Shown here: one piece after another, positions 27,076 to 36,294 of the stretch
How positions within the stretch are numbered: the first letter of the stretch is position 1
Layout of the letters: each line of letters opens with the position of its first letter
DNA from: Streptomyces sp. SAI-127
GTDB lineage: Bacteria; Actinomycetota; Actinomycetes; Streptomycetales; Streptomycetaceae
Direction of reading: 5' to 3'
Assembly (NCBI RefSeq): GCF_029894425.1
Contig: NZ_JARXYJ010000001.1
Coordinates: 992,001-1,056,000, forward strand
DNA: 64,000 nt
Made by a program: the position numbers and the translations under genes
Notes under the pieces: generated by a model
The model's database searches: none
What the model was told of the DNA's origin: nothing
What the model saw: the letters and a program-made list of their open reading frames with translations, nothing else

Positions 27076-27942
27076 ATGACCGACGAGGACCTGTACGTCG
27101 ACGGCGACGGCGCACGGTGGGCGTTCGGCACCGGGTTCACCGACCCCCTGCACGGGATCGACCAGGCGGTGCCGGACGGAGTCGACGCGGCAGACCTGGC
27201 CGCCTGCTGTCTGGCGCTCGGCGACGACGCCCTGGTGTCCGCGCAGCGGCTGGCCGAATGGTGCACCCGCGCCCCGGAGTTGGAGGAGGAGTTGGCGCTG
27301 GCCAACATCGGACTCGACCTCCTCGGCCAGGCACGTCTGCTGTACGCCAGGGCGGGCCGGGCCGACGGCACGGGCCGTGGCGAGGACGCGTACGCCTACT
27401 TCCGCGCCCCTGTGGACTTCCGCAACATACGCCTCGCCGAACTGCCGGGCGGCGACTTCGCGTTCACCGTCGCTCGCCTGCTGGTGCTGTCCGTCTGGCG
27501 GCTGGCCGTGTGCGAGGCGCTCACCACCGCACCCGACCCGGTGCTGGGCGCGATCGCCGCGAAGAGCGTCAAGGAGCTGGCCTACCACCGCCGTTGGACC
27601 GCCGAGTGGACGGTCCGGCTCGGTGACGGCACCGACGAGTCCGCCGCCCGGATGCGGGCCGCTTTCGACGAAGTCGCCCCCTGGCTGGACGAGTTGCTGT
27701 CGGACGGTACGGCCGCGCGCCTCGGCGCGGAGCCGGCTGCCGTAGCCGCGCGGACCCGCCTTGAGCTGTTCCACGTGTTGGCCGATGCCGGGCTGAATCG
27801 CTCCGCCGGCGTGTCCCCGCTCGATGCGCGGGCGTCCCCGGTCCCGGGTTCCGGCAGGAACGGGCAGCACACCCCGCACCTGGCCCCCCTCCTGGCCGAA
27901 CTGCAGAGCGTGGCCCGCGCCCACCCGGACGCGTCGTGGTGA
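27076..27942 (+). CDS. paaC: Phenylacetyl-CoA epoxidase structural subunit PaaC
   Basis: A 288-residue ferritin-like partner of PaaA, starting behind AGGAG. LANIGLDLLGQARLLY and KELAYHRRWTAEW are typical of PaaC. It is about 40 residues longer than the E. coli protein. The extra part is mostly a Pro/Gly-rich stretch (SPLDARASPVPGSG) near the C-terminus that looks like an insertion. It overlaps paaD. Confidence 0.93.
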   Translation: MTDEDLYVDGDGARWAFGTGFTDPLHGIDQAVPDGVDAADLAACCLALGDDALVSAQRLAEWCTRAPELEEELALANIGLDLLGQARLLYARAGRADGTGRGEDAYAYFRAPVDFRNIRLAELPGGDFAFTVARLLVLSVWRLAVCEALTTAPDPVLGAIAAKSVKELAYHRRWTAEWTVRLGDGTDESAARMRAAFDEVAPWLDELLSDGTAARLGAEPAAVAARTRLELFHVLADAGLNRSAGVSPLDARASPVPGSGRNGQHTPHLAPLLAELQSVARAHPDASW

Positions 27943-28454
27943 CGGCGTCCGCGGAGCGGGCGTCGCGGATCGCCGCGGAGGTTCCCGACCCCGAGCTGCC
28001 GATGGTGACGCTCGCCGACCTCGGAGTGCTGCATGGCGTCGAGGTGACGCCGGAGGGCACCGTCGTCGTACGGCTCACCCCGACGTACGCGGGCTGTCCC
28101 GCCATGGCCGAGATGCGTGCCGAGGTGGCGGCCCGGCTAGTGGCCGCCGACTTCGCCGACGTGCGGGTGGTCACGGTGCTCGACCCGCCGTGGACCACCG
28201 ACCGGATCACCGACGAGGGCCGCCGCAAGCTGACGGAGCACGGCATCGCACCGCCCGGCCCACGAAACGCGCCGGGTCCCGCACCGGCCCGGACCTGGCT
28301 GAGCCTGACCGCCAAGCCGCCCGAGGTTCCCTGCCCGCGCTGCGCCTCGGCCGACACCGAGGAGATCTCGCACTTCGCCGCCACCGCCTGCACGGCACTC
28401 CGTCGCTGCCGCACGTGTCTGGAGCCGTTCGCCCACGTCAAGGACCTGCCATGA
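27939..28454 (+). CDS. paaD: Phenylacetate pathway maturation protein PaaD
   Basis: A 171-residue protein. GTG 27939 overlaps the paaC stop (GTGA); GTG 27936 is an alternative one codon earlier. The N-terminal DUF59/MIP18 domain has DPELPMVTLADLGVL and TYAGCPAM; the C-terminal part carries two Cys pairs (CPRC and CRTC) of a zinc ribbon-like motif. PaaD is required for epoxidase activity and is thought to help mature its iron-sulfur or diiron sites. Confidence 0.92.
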   Translation: MTASAERASRIAAEVPDPELPMVTLADLGVLHGVEVTPEGTVVVRLTPTYAGCPAMAEMRAEVAARLVAADFADVRVVTVLDPPWTTDRITDEGRRKLTEHGIAPPGPRNAPGPAPARTWLSLTAKPPEVPCPRCASADTEEISHFAATACTALRRCRTCLEPFAHVKDLP

Positions 28455-29554
28455 CTTCGTTCCCCGTCCGGGCCCGCCGTCGCCCCGCCTTCCACGCCCT
28501 GCGGGTGTCCGCCGTGGAACCACTGTGCGCCGACGCGGCCGCCCTCACCTTCGACGTCCCTGACCGCCTGGCCGCCGAGTTCGCGTTCCGGCCCGGTCAG
28601 TGCCTCACCGTGCGCCGCGAGATCGACGGTCGCGACGAACGGCGCTCGTACTCCATCTGCTCACCTGCGGGTACGGCGCCGCGCATCGGCGTCCGCGTGG
28701 TACCGGGCGGCCTGTTCTCCTCCTGGCTCGTGCACGACGTACGCCCCGGGGACACCGTGGAGGTCATGGGTCCGGCCGGTGCGTTCACACCGGATCCGAC
28801 CAGTGCCGGCGGCTTCGGCCATCAGGTGCTCGTCGCCGCCGGGTCGGGTGTCACGCCGATGCTGTCCATCGCCGCGTCCGTCCTCGCCGCGGACGAGGAC
28901 GCGCGGGTCACGCTCCTGTACGGCAACCGGCGCACCGGCACCGTGATGTTCGCGGACGAACTCGCCGACCTGAAGGACCGGCACCCGGCCCGTTTCCAGC
29001 TCGCCCACGTCCTGTCCCGCGAGCCGCGCGAGGCCGAGTTGCTCTCCGGCCGCCTCGACACCAGGCGGCTGACCGCGCTGCTCGACGCTCTCCTCGACGT
29101 CCGGGAGGTCGCCCACTGGTGGCTGTGCGGCCCGCACGGCCTGGTGCGCGACACCCGCGCACTTCTGACCGGACTCGGCGTCCCGGCGGAGCGTGTCCAC
29201 CAGGAACTGTTCCACGCCGACGAGGAACCACCCGAGGCAACCACCAACGCCCGCGAGGACACCACCGACCGAGGCCCCGGGACCGAGGTCACCGTGGTCC
29301 TCGACGGCCGGGCTACCACGTACACCGCGCCCCGCGACCGCAGCGTCCTCGACGGTGCCCAACAGGCCCGCTCCGACCTGCCGTTCGCGTGCAAGGGCGG
29401 CGTCTGCGGAACCTGCCGGGCCCTCGTCACCGACGGCGACGCGGACATGCGCCGCAATTACGCCCTGGAACCGGCTGAGGTCTCCGCGGGCTATGTCCTC
29501 ACCTGCCAGACGTACCCCGCCTCCGAGACCCTCACCGTCGACTTCGACAGCTGA
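28451..29554 (+). CDS. paaE: Phenylacetyl-CoA epoxidase reductase PaaE
   Basis: A 367-residue flavin/iron-sulfur reductase. Domains in order are FAD-binding (R-S-Y-S-I-C-S), NAD(P)-binding (VLVAAGSGVTPMLS, later LCGPHGLV) and a C-terminal plant-type 2Fe-2S ferredoxin with CKGGVCGTC and a last Cys in LTCQTYP. It passes electrons from NADPH to PaaA. It is the last gene of the string; no hairpin is obvious after its stop. Confidence 0.95.
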   Translation: MTSFPVRARRRPAFHALRVSAVEPLCADAAALTFDVPDRLAAEFAFRPGQCLTVRREIDGRDERRSYSICSPAGTAPRIGVRVVPGGLFSSWLVHDVRPGDTVEVMGPAGAFTPDPTSAGGFGHQVLVAAGSGVTPMLSIAASVLAADEDARVTLLYGNRRTGTVMFADELADLKDRHPARFQLAHVLSREPREAELLSGRLDTRRLTALLDALLDVREVAHWWLCGPHGLVRDTRALLTGLGVPAERVHQELFHADEEPPEATTNAREDTTDRGPGTEVTVVLDGRATTYTAPRDRSVLDGAQQARSDLPFACKGGVCGTCRALVTDGDADMRRNYALEPAEVSAGYVLTCQTYPASETLTVDFDS

Positions 29555-29578
29555 GCGACGGGCGGAGTGTCGGCACGC

Positions 29579-29693
29579 TCAGGCTTCCTCGGCCCGGCGG
29601 CCCATGCGAACGCGTTGCCCGGCGAGTTCCGTGGCCGCGGCTGCGGGTGTGGTCCCGTGGATCCGGGCCGTGTGGAAGACCTGCCCGAGCGTG
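29579..29693 (-). pseudogene. C-terminal remnant of a Leu/Val/Phe dehydrogenase-like protein
   Basis: About 38 codons ending at TGA 29579-29581 encode LGQVFHTARIHGTTPAAAA followed by TELAGQRVRM. This resembles the C-terminal helix region of leucine/valine/phenylalanine dehydrogenases (aromatic residue, then Pro-x-x-Ala-Ala, then an Arg-Met pair). The rest of the gene is absent. The match is short and tentative. Confidence 0.35.
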
Positions 29694-29696
29694 GAC

Positions 29697-29885
29697 CGAG
29701 GGCTGCGGAGCACGCTGCTGCTCCAGCCGGGCGTAGTAGTCGGTGGACATGCCGGCGAGCTGCGCGACCTCCTCGCGGCGCAGCCCCTGCGTACGCCTGC
29801 GCGGCCCCTCGACCAGCCCGACGTCGCGGGGACGCAACATCTCACGCCGGTAACGCAGGAACTCCGCCAGATCCTTCTTGTCCAT
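29697..29885 (-). pseudogene. N-terminal remnant of an XRE-family regulator
   Basis: ATG 29885 opens a frame for 63 residues that match the N-terminus of the MmyB-type XRE family: MDKKDLAEFLRYRRE, RTQGLRREEVAQLAGMSTDY and the recognition helix through LEQQRAPQPS. After that the frame loses all family resemblance and the ligand domain is missing. It is fused end to end with the dehydrogenase remnant. Confidence 0.7.
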
Positions 29886-30253
29886 GCCCCCATCCTCGCC
29901 GCCACCCGCCCGGCCATCCAGAGACCGCCGATCCATGGCTGAGCCCCCTCCCCCACCCGCACGAAGCCGCTCGTACGGCCGACACCGACAGCGCTCGCAG
30001 CGAGACGACCCGATGGCCACCTGACCCGCTTGACCGCCTGGGACATTCACCTGCTGTCGGCTGTGCGCCGAAGGCCGCCGGTATGGAAGACGGCCTGCCC
30101 CGACCTCCCTGGTGGCGGGGTTGCGGGAGTACCCCACCTTCTCGAACGGGAGGACGGCACCTGGAGCCGCCTTGGTCGGCGATGCGGCTCCAGCCGACCA
30201 CGTTACGGAACAGGCTCTGGTCAGAAGGGTTTCATGCCGAAGCATGGGGCTGA
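29886..30253. other. Intergenic region, no gene seen
   Basis: A 368-base region between the XRE remnant and the sigma factor gene. Frames on both strands look like chance. It probably held the promoter of the lost XRE gene. Confidence 0.4.
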
Positions 30254-30292
30254 TTGAAGCAGGGCTTCATCACTGAGGTTCAAGCCTCAGTG
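30254..30292 (-). terminator. Two tandem hairpins at the end of the sigma factor gene
   Basis: CACTGAGG (30271-30278) pairs with CCTCAGTG (30285-30292), overlapping the sigma gene stop codon at 30287-30289. A second hairpin, TGAAGC/GCTTCA around AGG, follows at about 30255-30269. Together they should end minus-strand transcription. Confidence 0.55.
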
Positions 30293-31129
30293 GCTGCTGA
30301 GCATGCCCTCGCGCAGGCGGGTCAGCAGACGGGTGATCAGGCGGGAGACGTGCATCTGGGAGACGCCGAGGTGTTCTGCGATCTGGGCCTGGGTGAGTTC
30401 CTCGACGAAGCGCCAGTGGATGATCTTGCGGTCGCGTTCGTCGAGTTCGGCGATCATCGGTGCGAGGGCGTGGAAGTCCTCGACCAGGCCGAGCGCCGGG
30501 TCCTGGTTGCCGATGAAGTCCGCGAGCACGCTCTCGCCGTCCTCGCTGCCGCCGATCGCCGCGTCCAGAGAAGCCGACTTGTAGCCGTTCGAGGCCAGTC
30601 GGGCCTCCACGATCTCCTCCTCGGGCAGACTCATCAGCTCGGACAGTTCCCTGGTGGTCGGCGTCCGGCCCAGTCGGCTGCTCAACTCCTCGCTCGCGCG
30701 CGCCAGTTGCACGCGGGCCTCCTGCAACCGGCGAGGCACGTGCACGGCCCAGGAGGTGTCGCGGAAGAACCGCTTGATCTCACCGACGATGTAGGGGACG
30801 GCGAAGGAGGTGAACTCCACCTCGCGGGACAGCTCGAACCGGTCGATCGCCTTGATCAGGCCGATCATGCCGACCTGGACGATGTCCTCCATCTCCTCAT
30901 GGCCACGGCTGCGGAACCGGCCGGCCGCGTAACGGACCAGAGAGATGTTCATCTCGATCAGTGTGTTGCGCGCGTACTGGTACTCGGGCGTGCCTTCCTC
31001 CAGCACCGCGAGCTGCTCGAAGAACAGCTTCGACAACTCCCGCGCGTCCTTGGGAGCCACCTGGGACGGGTCGGTGATCTCCGGCATGGTCACCGTCTGT
31101 CCGGCGGTCCGCACGGTCGTCGTCGCCAT
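30287..31129 (-). CDS. SigB/SigF/SigG-type alternative sigma factor
   Basis: A 280-residue group 3 sigma factor. Region 2 includes NTLIEMNISLVRYAAGRFRS and MEDIVQVGMIGLIKAIDRFE, region 3 the R-L-Q-E-A-R segment, and region 4 the helix-turn-helix ELTQAQIAEHLGVSQMHVSR. Streptomyces carry many such stress and development sigma factors, normally held by an anti-sigma kinase. No anti-sigma or anti-anti-sigma gene is next to this one. Which paralogue it is cannot be told. Confidence 0.92.
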   Translation of the reverse strand: MATTTVRTAGQTVTMPEITDPSQVAPKDARELSKLFFEQLAVLEEGTPEYQYARNTLIEMNISLVRYAAGRFRSRGHEEMEDIVQVGMIGLIKAIDRFELSREVEFTSFAVPYIVGEIKRFFRDTSWAVHVPRRLQEARVQLARASEELSSRLGRTPTTRELSELMSLPEEEIVEARLASNGYKSASLDAAIGGSEDGESVLADFIGNQDPALGLVEDFHALAPMIAELDERDRKIIHWRFVEELTQAQIAEHLGVSQMHVSRLITRLLTRLREGMLSSH

Positions 31130-31243
31130 GATGTGCCCCTCCCACTGTGTTCGGTCTCGTGTCAGCCTGCCCGCCGACCGATGATCATCCGTCTACCCCC
31201 GCCTTGAACACGCATGCACGCGAATTTTACAACTGACGTGGCC

Positions 31244-31269
31244 GGGTTCCGGCGATCGAGCCGGAACCC
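31244..31269 (-). terminator. 10-bp hairpin after the GH93-like gene
   Basis: GGGTTCCGGC and its exact complement GCCGGAACCC enclose the loop GATCGA. It lies 20 bases beyond the end of the minus-strand GH93-like gene and probably terminates the whole sugar operon. Confidence 0.75.
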
Positions 31270-31289
31270 GCCCAGGTTCCTCCGGTGAC

Positions 31290-33096
31290 CTAGCGGACCA
31301 GCTTCCAGTCCTGTGAGCCGTCGTCGGCGGCGCTCTGGAGGGTCAGCGGTGCTCCCGCGGATGCTCCGGTCAGGTAGAGGGCGGTGTTCTTGACGGCCTG
31401 GAGCCGGTAGTAGCCGTCGGGCTTCTTGACGAGGTTCCAGCTGCCCGACGAGCTGTTGTCGACCCACTGGCCGATCCGCTGGCCGGCCGTGGCGTTGCCG
31501 GTCCAGATGGCGGCCGCGCGACCGCCCGACTTGTTCAGCAGGGTGGTGCCGCCGTTCGGTTCGGTCACGACGTGCCAGTACTGGGTGTCCTGGTCCGCCG
31601 CGGCACCGGCGTCCTCCAGGGCCACGTCGGGCACGTCCCCGTTGCCGAGGTTCGCGTCGTTGGTCTTGTTGCCGGTGCCGATCACCTGGCCGGTCCTGCG
31701 GTTGACGAGCCGGTAGTAGGTGCCGGCCGAATCCCCGAGGTCGACCTCGGCGTAGGCGATCGTGGAGGTGCCCTGGTTGTTGAGGATCGCGATACGGCCG
31801 GTGCCGTCGACGTACTGGAGGTTGCGGCTGTAGCCGGCCGGCGAGGTGGTCTGGTACTCCGTCCACACGCCGTCGCTGCGGCCGCTCTCGTTGACCCACA
31901 CGTCGCCGCTGTTCGACGCGTTGTAGACCAGGCGTCCGTCGGGCAGCCGGATCAGGACCGGGCTGCCGCCGCCCGCGAGCGGGTGGGAACCGGCGACGAC
32001 CGGGAGCGAGCCGACGGACATGCCGGTCTGGGTGCCGCGGAAGAACTTGAGCGGATCGTCGGCGATGGCGTAGCGGGTGTTGGCCCCGCCACCCCAGTAC
32101 TCGAAGGTGAGCATCCACTTGCCGTCCGTCGTGCGGACGATGTTCGTCATGCCCGGCCTGCCACCGCCGATCTCGGTCTTGCCGCCGCCCATGTCCTGGA
32201 CGGATCCGGAGATGTCGACAACAGGATCGCTCCATGCGGCGTTGCTGCCGTCCCAGGTGCGGTGCACGAGGATCTGGCCGTGCGAGTCGGTCGCCGTCTC
32301 GTTGGCGGGATCCTTCTTCGGGACGCCGGTCACCGGGTCGAAGCCGGTGTAGTCGTTCTCGTCGGAGTAGTAGCAGACCAGCTTGCCCTGGTAGACCATC
32401 AGGTACGGCTCCCAGAGCGGGTCCACCTGCTGGTACTTGTTGGCGGCCGCGATGTTCTGCCCCACCGCGCCTGCGCTGCCGCCCTGCCAGCCCCGCGGTC
32501 GAGACGACGTTGACGACCTTCCAGCTGCTGCCCTGGTCGGTGCTGGAGTACAGGGCGATGGCCATGTCACTGCGGTCGCCGTCGTTGTTCGGCGTCCAGC
32601 CGGGGTCGGCCGCCTTGTGCTCCTTGTAGTAGTAGTCGTCACCGGAGACGACACTCGCCAGGAGCAGCGTGCCGGCCTTCAGCCCGCCGACGCTCTGCGG
32701 GAGCACGTAGAGGTACGGGTTGGTCCAGTTGCTCGTGTACTTGGCGTACTTGGGATCATTGGAGAGGTACGCCGGTGCCTTGACCTCGGACAGCGGCTGC
32801 CAGCTGGTGCCGTGGTCGTCGCTCTTGTAGACAGGCAGGGTCTGCCCGTCGGCGCTGCCCGACGCCGGGACGACGGTGGACTTCTCGAACGACGCGACCA
32901 GCCGCCCGCCGGGCAGTTGGGCCGACTTCGGGTAGACGGCGCAGTTGCCCCGGCCCTTCAGGCACGGGTCGCTGCCGAGCTGGTAGAGGATTCCGCCCGT
33001 CGGGTTGTACGCCTGCGCACTGACCATGGGTATCGCGAGTATCGCGGATGTCGCCGCGAAGGTTCCGAGGGCTCGTCCAAGCCTTCTTCTCTGCAT
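31290..33096 (-). pseudogene. Secreted GH93-like (exo-arabinanase-type) enzyme with ricin-like domain, frameshifted
   Basis: The gene reads in one frame from ATG 33096 to about 32495, then in a second frame to the stop at 31290. One extra G in the GGGG run (CCCC at 32491-32494 on the plus strand) explains it; removing it gives a 601-residue protein. The intact form would have a signal peptide, a sialidase-like beta-propeller (YKSDDHGTSWQPLSE, YSSTDQGSSWK repeats) like GH93 exo-1,5-alpha-L-arabinanases, and a C-terminal ricin-type carbohydrate-binding domain (TYYRLVNRRTGQVIG to DGSQDWKLVR). It follows the GH42 gene by 21 bases. GH93 is my best match but sialidase superfamily is safer. Confidence 0.75.
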
Positions 33097-33117
33097 GGCC
33101 CCTCCTCAGGGGATGGA

Positions 33118-35283
33118 TCAGGATCGGTCGTTTGCTTCGGAGGCCGGCGCGCTGTCGGCGTCGGTGGAGGCGAGAACGCGTACGTCCCAGGGGCCGAGGT
33201 TCAGAGCCGAGCCTGCGAAGATGGAGGTGCCCGTCAGGGCGTCGGAGAGGTCCACCGGTGCGGGCACGCTCGCGGGCTCCCAGCTCCAGTTGTGGACGAT
33301 GTGCACGCGGCTTCCCTCGGGTGAGGTGCCAGTGGTCGCGGTGACGGACGCGGGAAGGTCGCGCCACCCGCTCCTCGCGGCCGGGACCAGCCACTCGGCC
33401 AGCGCTTCGGCGAGGTCGCGGCCCGGCACCGTGCCGACGGTGGTGACGCGGCCCGCGCCGTGGCTGCGGGTGGTGACCGCGGGCCAGCGGCCGAAGTGCG
33501 GGTGCTCGTACATGGCGAGAACCTCGGCGTCGGTGACCGAGAGGCTCTCGATCCACTGCGTCGCCGCGGCATCCGCGGGCACCTGGAGCGGACCACCGGG
33601 TACGGCGCGGACCGGAACCGTCCCCACCAGGTTGCTGAATTCGTCGTACTGGACACCCGCGGCCTCGGCGAGGCGGCCCGGCGCCGGTTCGTGACGGGCC
33701 CGGGCCTCGTGGTCGGCGTAGCCGGTGCGCGGGCCGAGGACCAGATGGCCGCCCGCGTGCGCGTAGGCGGCGAGCCAGTCGAGGGTGGCGTCGGCGGCGA
33801 TGTACAGCGCCGGTACCACCAGCACGGGGTGGCTGCGGGCGGCCTCCTCCGGTGACATCCGCTCATACAGCTGCCGGGCATGCACGATCCGCACCTGGCG
33901 GCCGGCGTCGAAGGCGCCCCGGTAGAAGGGGTCGAAGACGCGGTGGTAGGCGGCAGGGTCCGGCGAGCCGTCCGGCTTGGACAACGGCGGGTACTTCTGC
34001 ATCAGCCACTTGCTCGGCATCGAGTAGACCATGGTGATGTCGGCGTCCGGTTCGAGTCCGGCGGCGAGCGGTCCGGCCTTCGCGAACTCCTCGCCCAGCC
34101 GGGCGACTTCGGCGTAGGTGCGGCCGGGCTGTCCGCTGTGCGGGAGGACTCCGCCCCAGTAGGTCTCGGCGCCGAAGCGCAGGGTCTGCCACTGCCAGTA
34201 CTCGATCATCCGGGCGCCGCGCGCCACGTGCGCCCATGCGGCCTGACGCCACTGGCCGTCGTAGCCGGGCCGGTTGTCCCAGGCGAAGCCGATGGAGTTG
34301 GCGTTGGTCTCGGTGACGAGGAAGGGCTCCTGGCGGGAGGAGAACATCCAGTCGGCGGTCTGGTACATCGACCACACGCCGGTGGTCTTCCAGATCTGCT
34401 CGTGCTCGTCGGATGTGGGGTCGGGCAGCAGCAGACCGTCCTGCATGTCGTAGTACGGGTTGCCGGAGGCGATGTCGAGGCGGTCCGACATCTCGTCGTC
34501 CTCCACCCCTTGGCGGGTGTAGGAGATGCAAGTGGTGACGAAGTGCTCGGGCTTCGCGTACTCACGGACGATGTCCGCCTGCCACCCGATGAACTCGGTG
34601 ACCTGGCGGGCCTGGAACTCCCGCCAGGCGACGTCGTACTGGGGCTGTTCGTTGCCGTCCGGGGTCCACAGGTCGGCCCAGGTCGACAGGCTGTGCGACC
34701 AGTACACCAGCCCCCACTCGCGGTTGAGGGTCTCGACGTCGCCGTACTTCTCGCGCAGGTGGTCGACGAACCGCTGGAAGACGCCGTGGTTGTGGAAGAG
34801 GTGCAGACCGGGTTCGTTGTCGACCTGCCAGCCGATGACCGCCGGATGGTCGGCGTACCGGGCGACGACCTTCCGGATGATGCGCTCGGCGTGGAAGCGG
34901 AAGGCGGGGTGGGTGAAGTCCGCCTCCTGCCGGGCGCCCCAGCCGATGCGCTCGCCGGTACGCCGTTCGCCGGTGATCTCCGGGCACTGGCGGGCCAGCC
35001 ACGGCGGAACTGCGTAGGTCGGGGTGCCAAGGATGACGGCAATGCCCCGCTCATGGGCGCCGTCGAGGACCGGCTGGAGCCAGTCGAGATCGAAGCGGCC
35101 GTTCTCGGGCTCCCAGGTCGACCAGACCGACTCGCCCACGCGGATCACGGTGAAGTTCGCCTCCGCCATGAGGTCGAGGTCGGTCTTCAGCCGTTCGTCG
35201 GGCCGCAGTTCAGGGTCGTAGGCTGGCGTGTACTCGTGGTAGTACGCGGCACCGAACAGCACGCGGGCGGGCAGAACCGCCAT
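33118..35283 (-). CDS. GH42 beta-galactosidase
   Basis: A 721-residue intracellular enzyme (no signal peptide). The barrel carries the acid/base Glu157 in GWQVDNEPG and the nucleophile Glu325 in FLVTETNA; the start FGAAYYHEYTP is typical of GH42. The trimerisation and C-terminal beta domains follow. It would cleave galactosides, or arabinopyranosides, brought in by the adjacent transporter. It lies between the permease genes and the GH93-like gene on the same strand, which together suggest use of arabinogalactan-type side chains. Confidence 0.92.
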   Translation of the reverse strand: MAVLPARVLFGAAYYHEYTPAYDPELRPDERLKTDLDLMAEANFTVIRVGESVWSTWEPENGRFDLDWLQPVLDGAHERGIAVILGTPTYAVPPWLARQCPEITGERRTGERIGWGARQEADFTHPAFRFHAERIIRKVVARYADHPAVIGWQVDNEPGLHLFHNHGVFQRFVDHLREKYGDVETLNREWGLVYWSHSLSTWADLWTPDGNEQPQYDVAWREFQARQVTEFIGWQADIVREYAKPEHFVTTCISYTRQGVEDDEMSDRLDIASGNPYYDMQDGLLLPDPTSDEHEQIWKTTGVWSMYQTADWMFSSRQEPFLVTETNANSIGFAWDNRPGYDGQWRQAAWAHVARGARMIEYWQWQTLRFGAETYWGGVLPHSGQPGRTYAEVARLGEEFAKAGPLAAGLEPDADITMVYSMPSKWLMQKYPPLSKPDGSPDPAAYHRVFDPFYRGAFDAGRQVRIVHARQLYERMSPEEAARSHPVLVVPALYIAADATLDWLAAYAHAGGHLVLGPRTGYADHEARARHEPAPGRLAEAAGVQYDEFSNLVGTVPVRAVPGGPLQVPADAAATQWIESLSVTDAEVLAMYEHPHFGRWPAVTTRSHGAGRVTTVGTVPGRDLAEALAEWLVPAARSGWRDLPASVTATTGTSPEGSRVHIVHNWSWEPASVPAPVDLSDALTGTSIFAGSALNLGPWDVRVLASTDADSAPASEANDRS

Positions 35284-35346
35284 GGGGGAACCTCCGGAGA
35301 GTCAATGAGGGGGGGCCGGTGCGTCGGCGCTGACGTCGGCCGGGCG

Positions 35347-36294
35347 TCACTGCTTGACGCCGCCGGTGGCCAGACCGCTCTGCCAGTACCGCTGCAGGAG
35401 CAGAAAGGCGACGACGAGCGGGATGACGGAGATGAGGGAGCCGGTCACCACGAGCGCGAGCATGTTGCTGTTCGCGCCGCTTCCGCCGCCGAATGCCTGG
35501 GACGCCCACGAGGACAGGCCGACCGTGACGGGGTACAGCTTGGGGTCGTTGAGCATGATCAACGGCAGGAAGTAGTTGTTCCAGGTCGCCACGAGGGTGA
35601 AGAGCACGACGGTCACCAGGCCGGGGGCCAGCAGCCGCAGCGCGATCGTGACGAAGATGCGCAGTTCACCGGCGCCGTCGATGCGGGCGGCCTCCAGGAG
35701 ACTGTCCGGGACGGCGTCCGCGGCGTAGATGCGCATGAGGTAGAGGCCGAACGGGCTGACGAGGGAGGGCAGCACGATGGCCCAGGGCGTGTTGACCAGG
35801 TCCACCTTCGCGAAGAGCAGGTAGGTGGGGATGGCCAGGGCGGTGGTCGGGACCATGATGGCGCCGAGTACCAGGGCGAAGGCCGCGTTGTTGCCCCGGA
35901 ACCGGTACTTGGCGAACCCGTAGCCGGCTGCGGCGGCCAGGAGGGCGGCACCGAGTGCGCTGCCGACGGAGTACAGGACCGTGTTGAGCAGCCAGTGCAG
36001 GAAGACCCCGTCGTCGTGGGTGACCGTCTCCCGGACGTTGTCGAGCAGTCGAGGGGCGTGCGAGAACCACAGACCGAAGGTGGTGAAGAGGTCCTGGGTG
36101 CTCTTGGTCGAGGAGACGGCGAGCCAGAACAGCGGCAGCAGGAAGTAGGCCAGGACGGCCAGCATGACGATGGTCAGCGGTGTGCTGCGGCGACCGGCCG
36201 ACCGCCGGCGCTGTCCACGGGCGGTCCGCCGTGTGCCGGCCGTGGTGGTGCGCGGCGCCGACCGGGACGTGGAAGGGGAAGTCGTCGTCGTCAC
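35347..36294 (-). CDS. Sugar ABC transporter permease (MalG type)
   Basis: A 315-residue membrane protein with six predicted helices. GTG 36294 is the start, with AGGAGG five bases upstream and a four-base overlap with the other permease. The N-terminus is a long Thr/Ser/Arg-rich cytoplasmic stretch. The EAA loop contacting the ATPase is visible as LLEAARIDGAGELRIFVTIAL. Confidence 0.88.
   Translation of the reverse strand: MTTTTSPSTSRSAPRTTTAGTRRTARGQRRRSAGRRSTPLTIVMLAVLAYFLLPLFWLAVSSTKSTQDLFTTFGLWFSHAPRLLDNVRETVTHDDGVFLHWLLNTVLYSVGSALGAALLAAAAGYGFAKYRFRGNNAAFALVLGAIMVPTTALAIPTYLLFAKVDLVNTPWAIVLPSLVSPFGLYLMRIYAADAVPDSLLEAARIDGAGELRIFVTIALRLLAPGLVTVVLFTLVATWNNYFLPLIMLNDPKLYPVTVGLSSWASQAFGGGSGANSNMLALVVTGSLISVIPLVVAFLLLQRYWQSGLATGGVKQ

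Noticed and set aside
31193..31217. GGGTAG-like SigB-type promoter before the sigma factor gene (minus strand)
   Set aside because: The -10 resembles GGGTAC but the spacing to any -35-like element is too short for a confident autoregulation claim.
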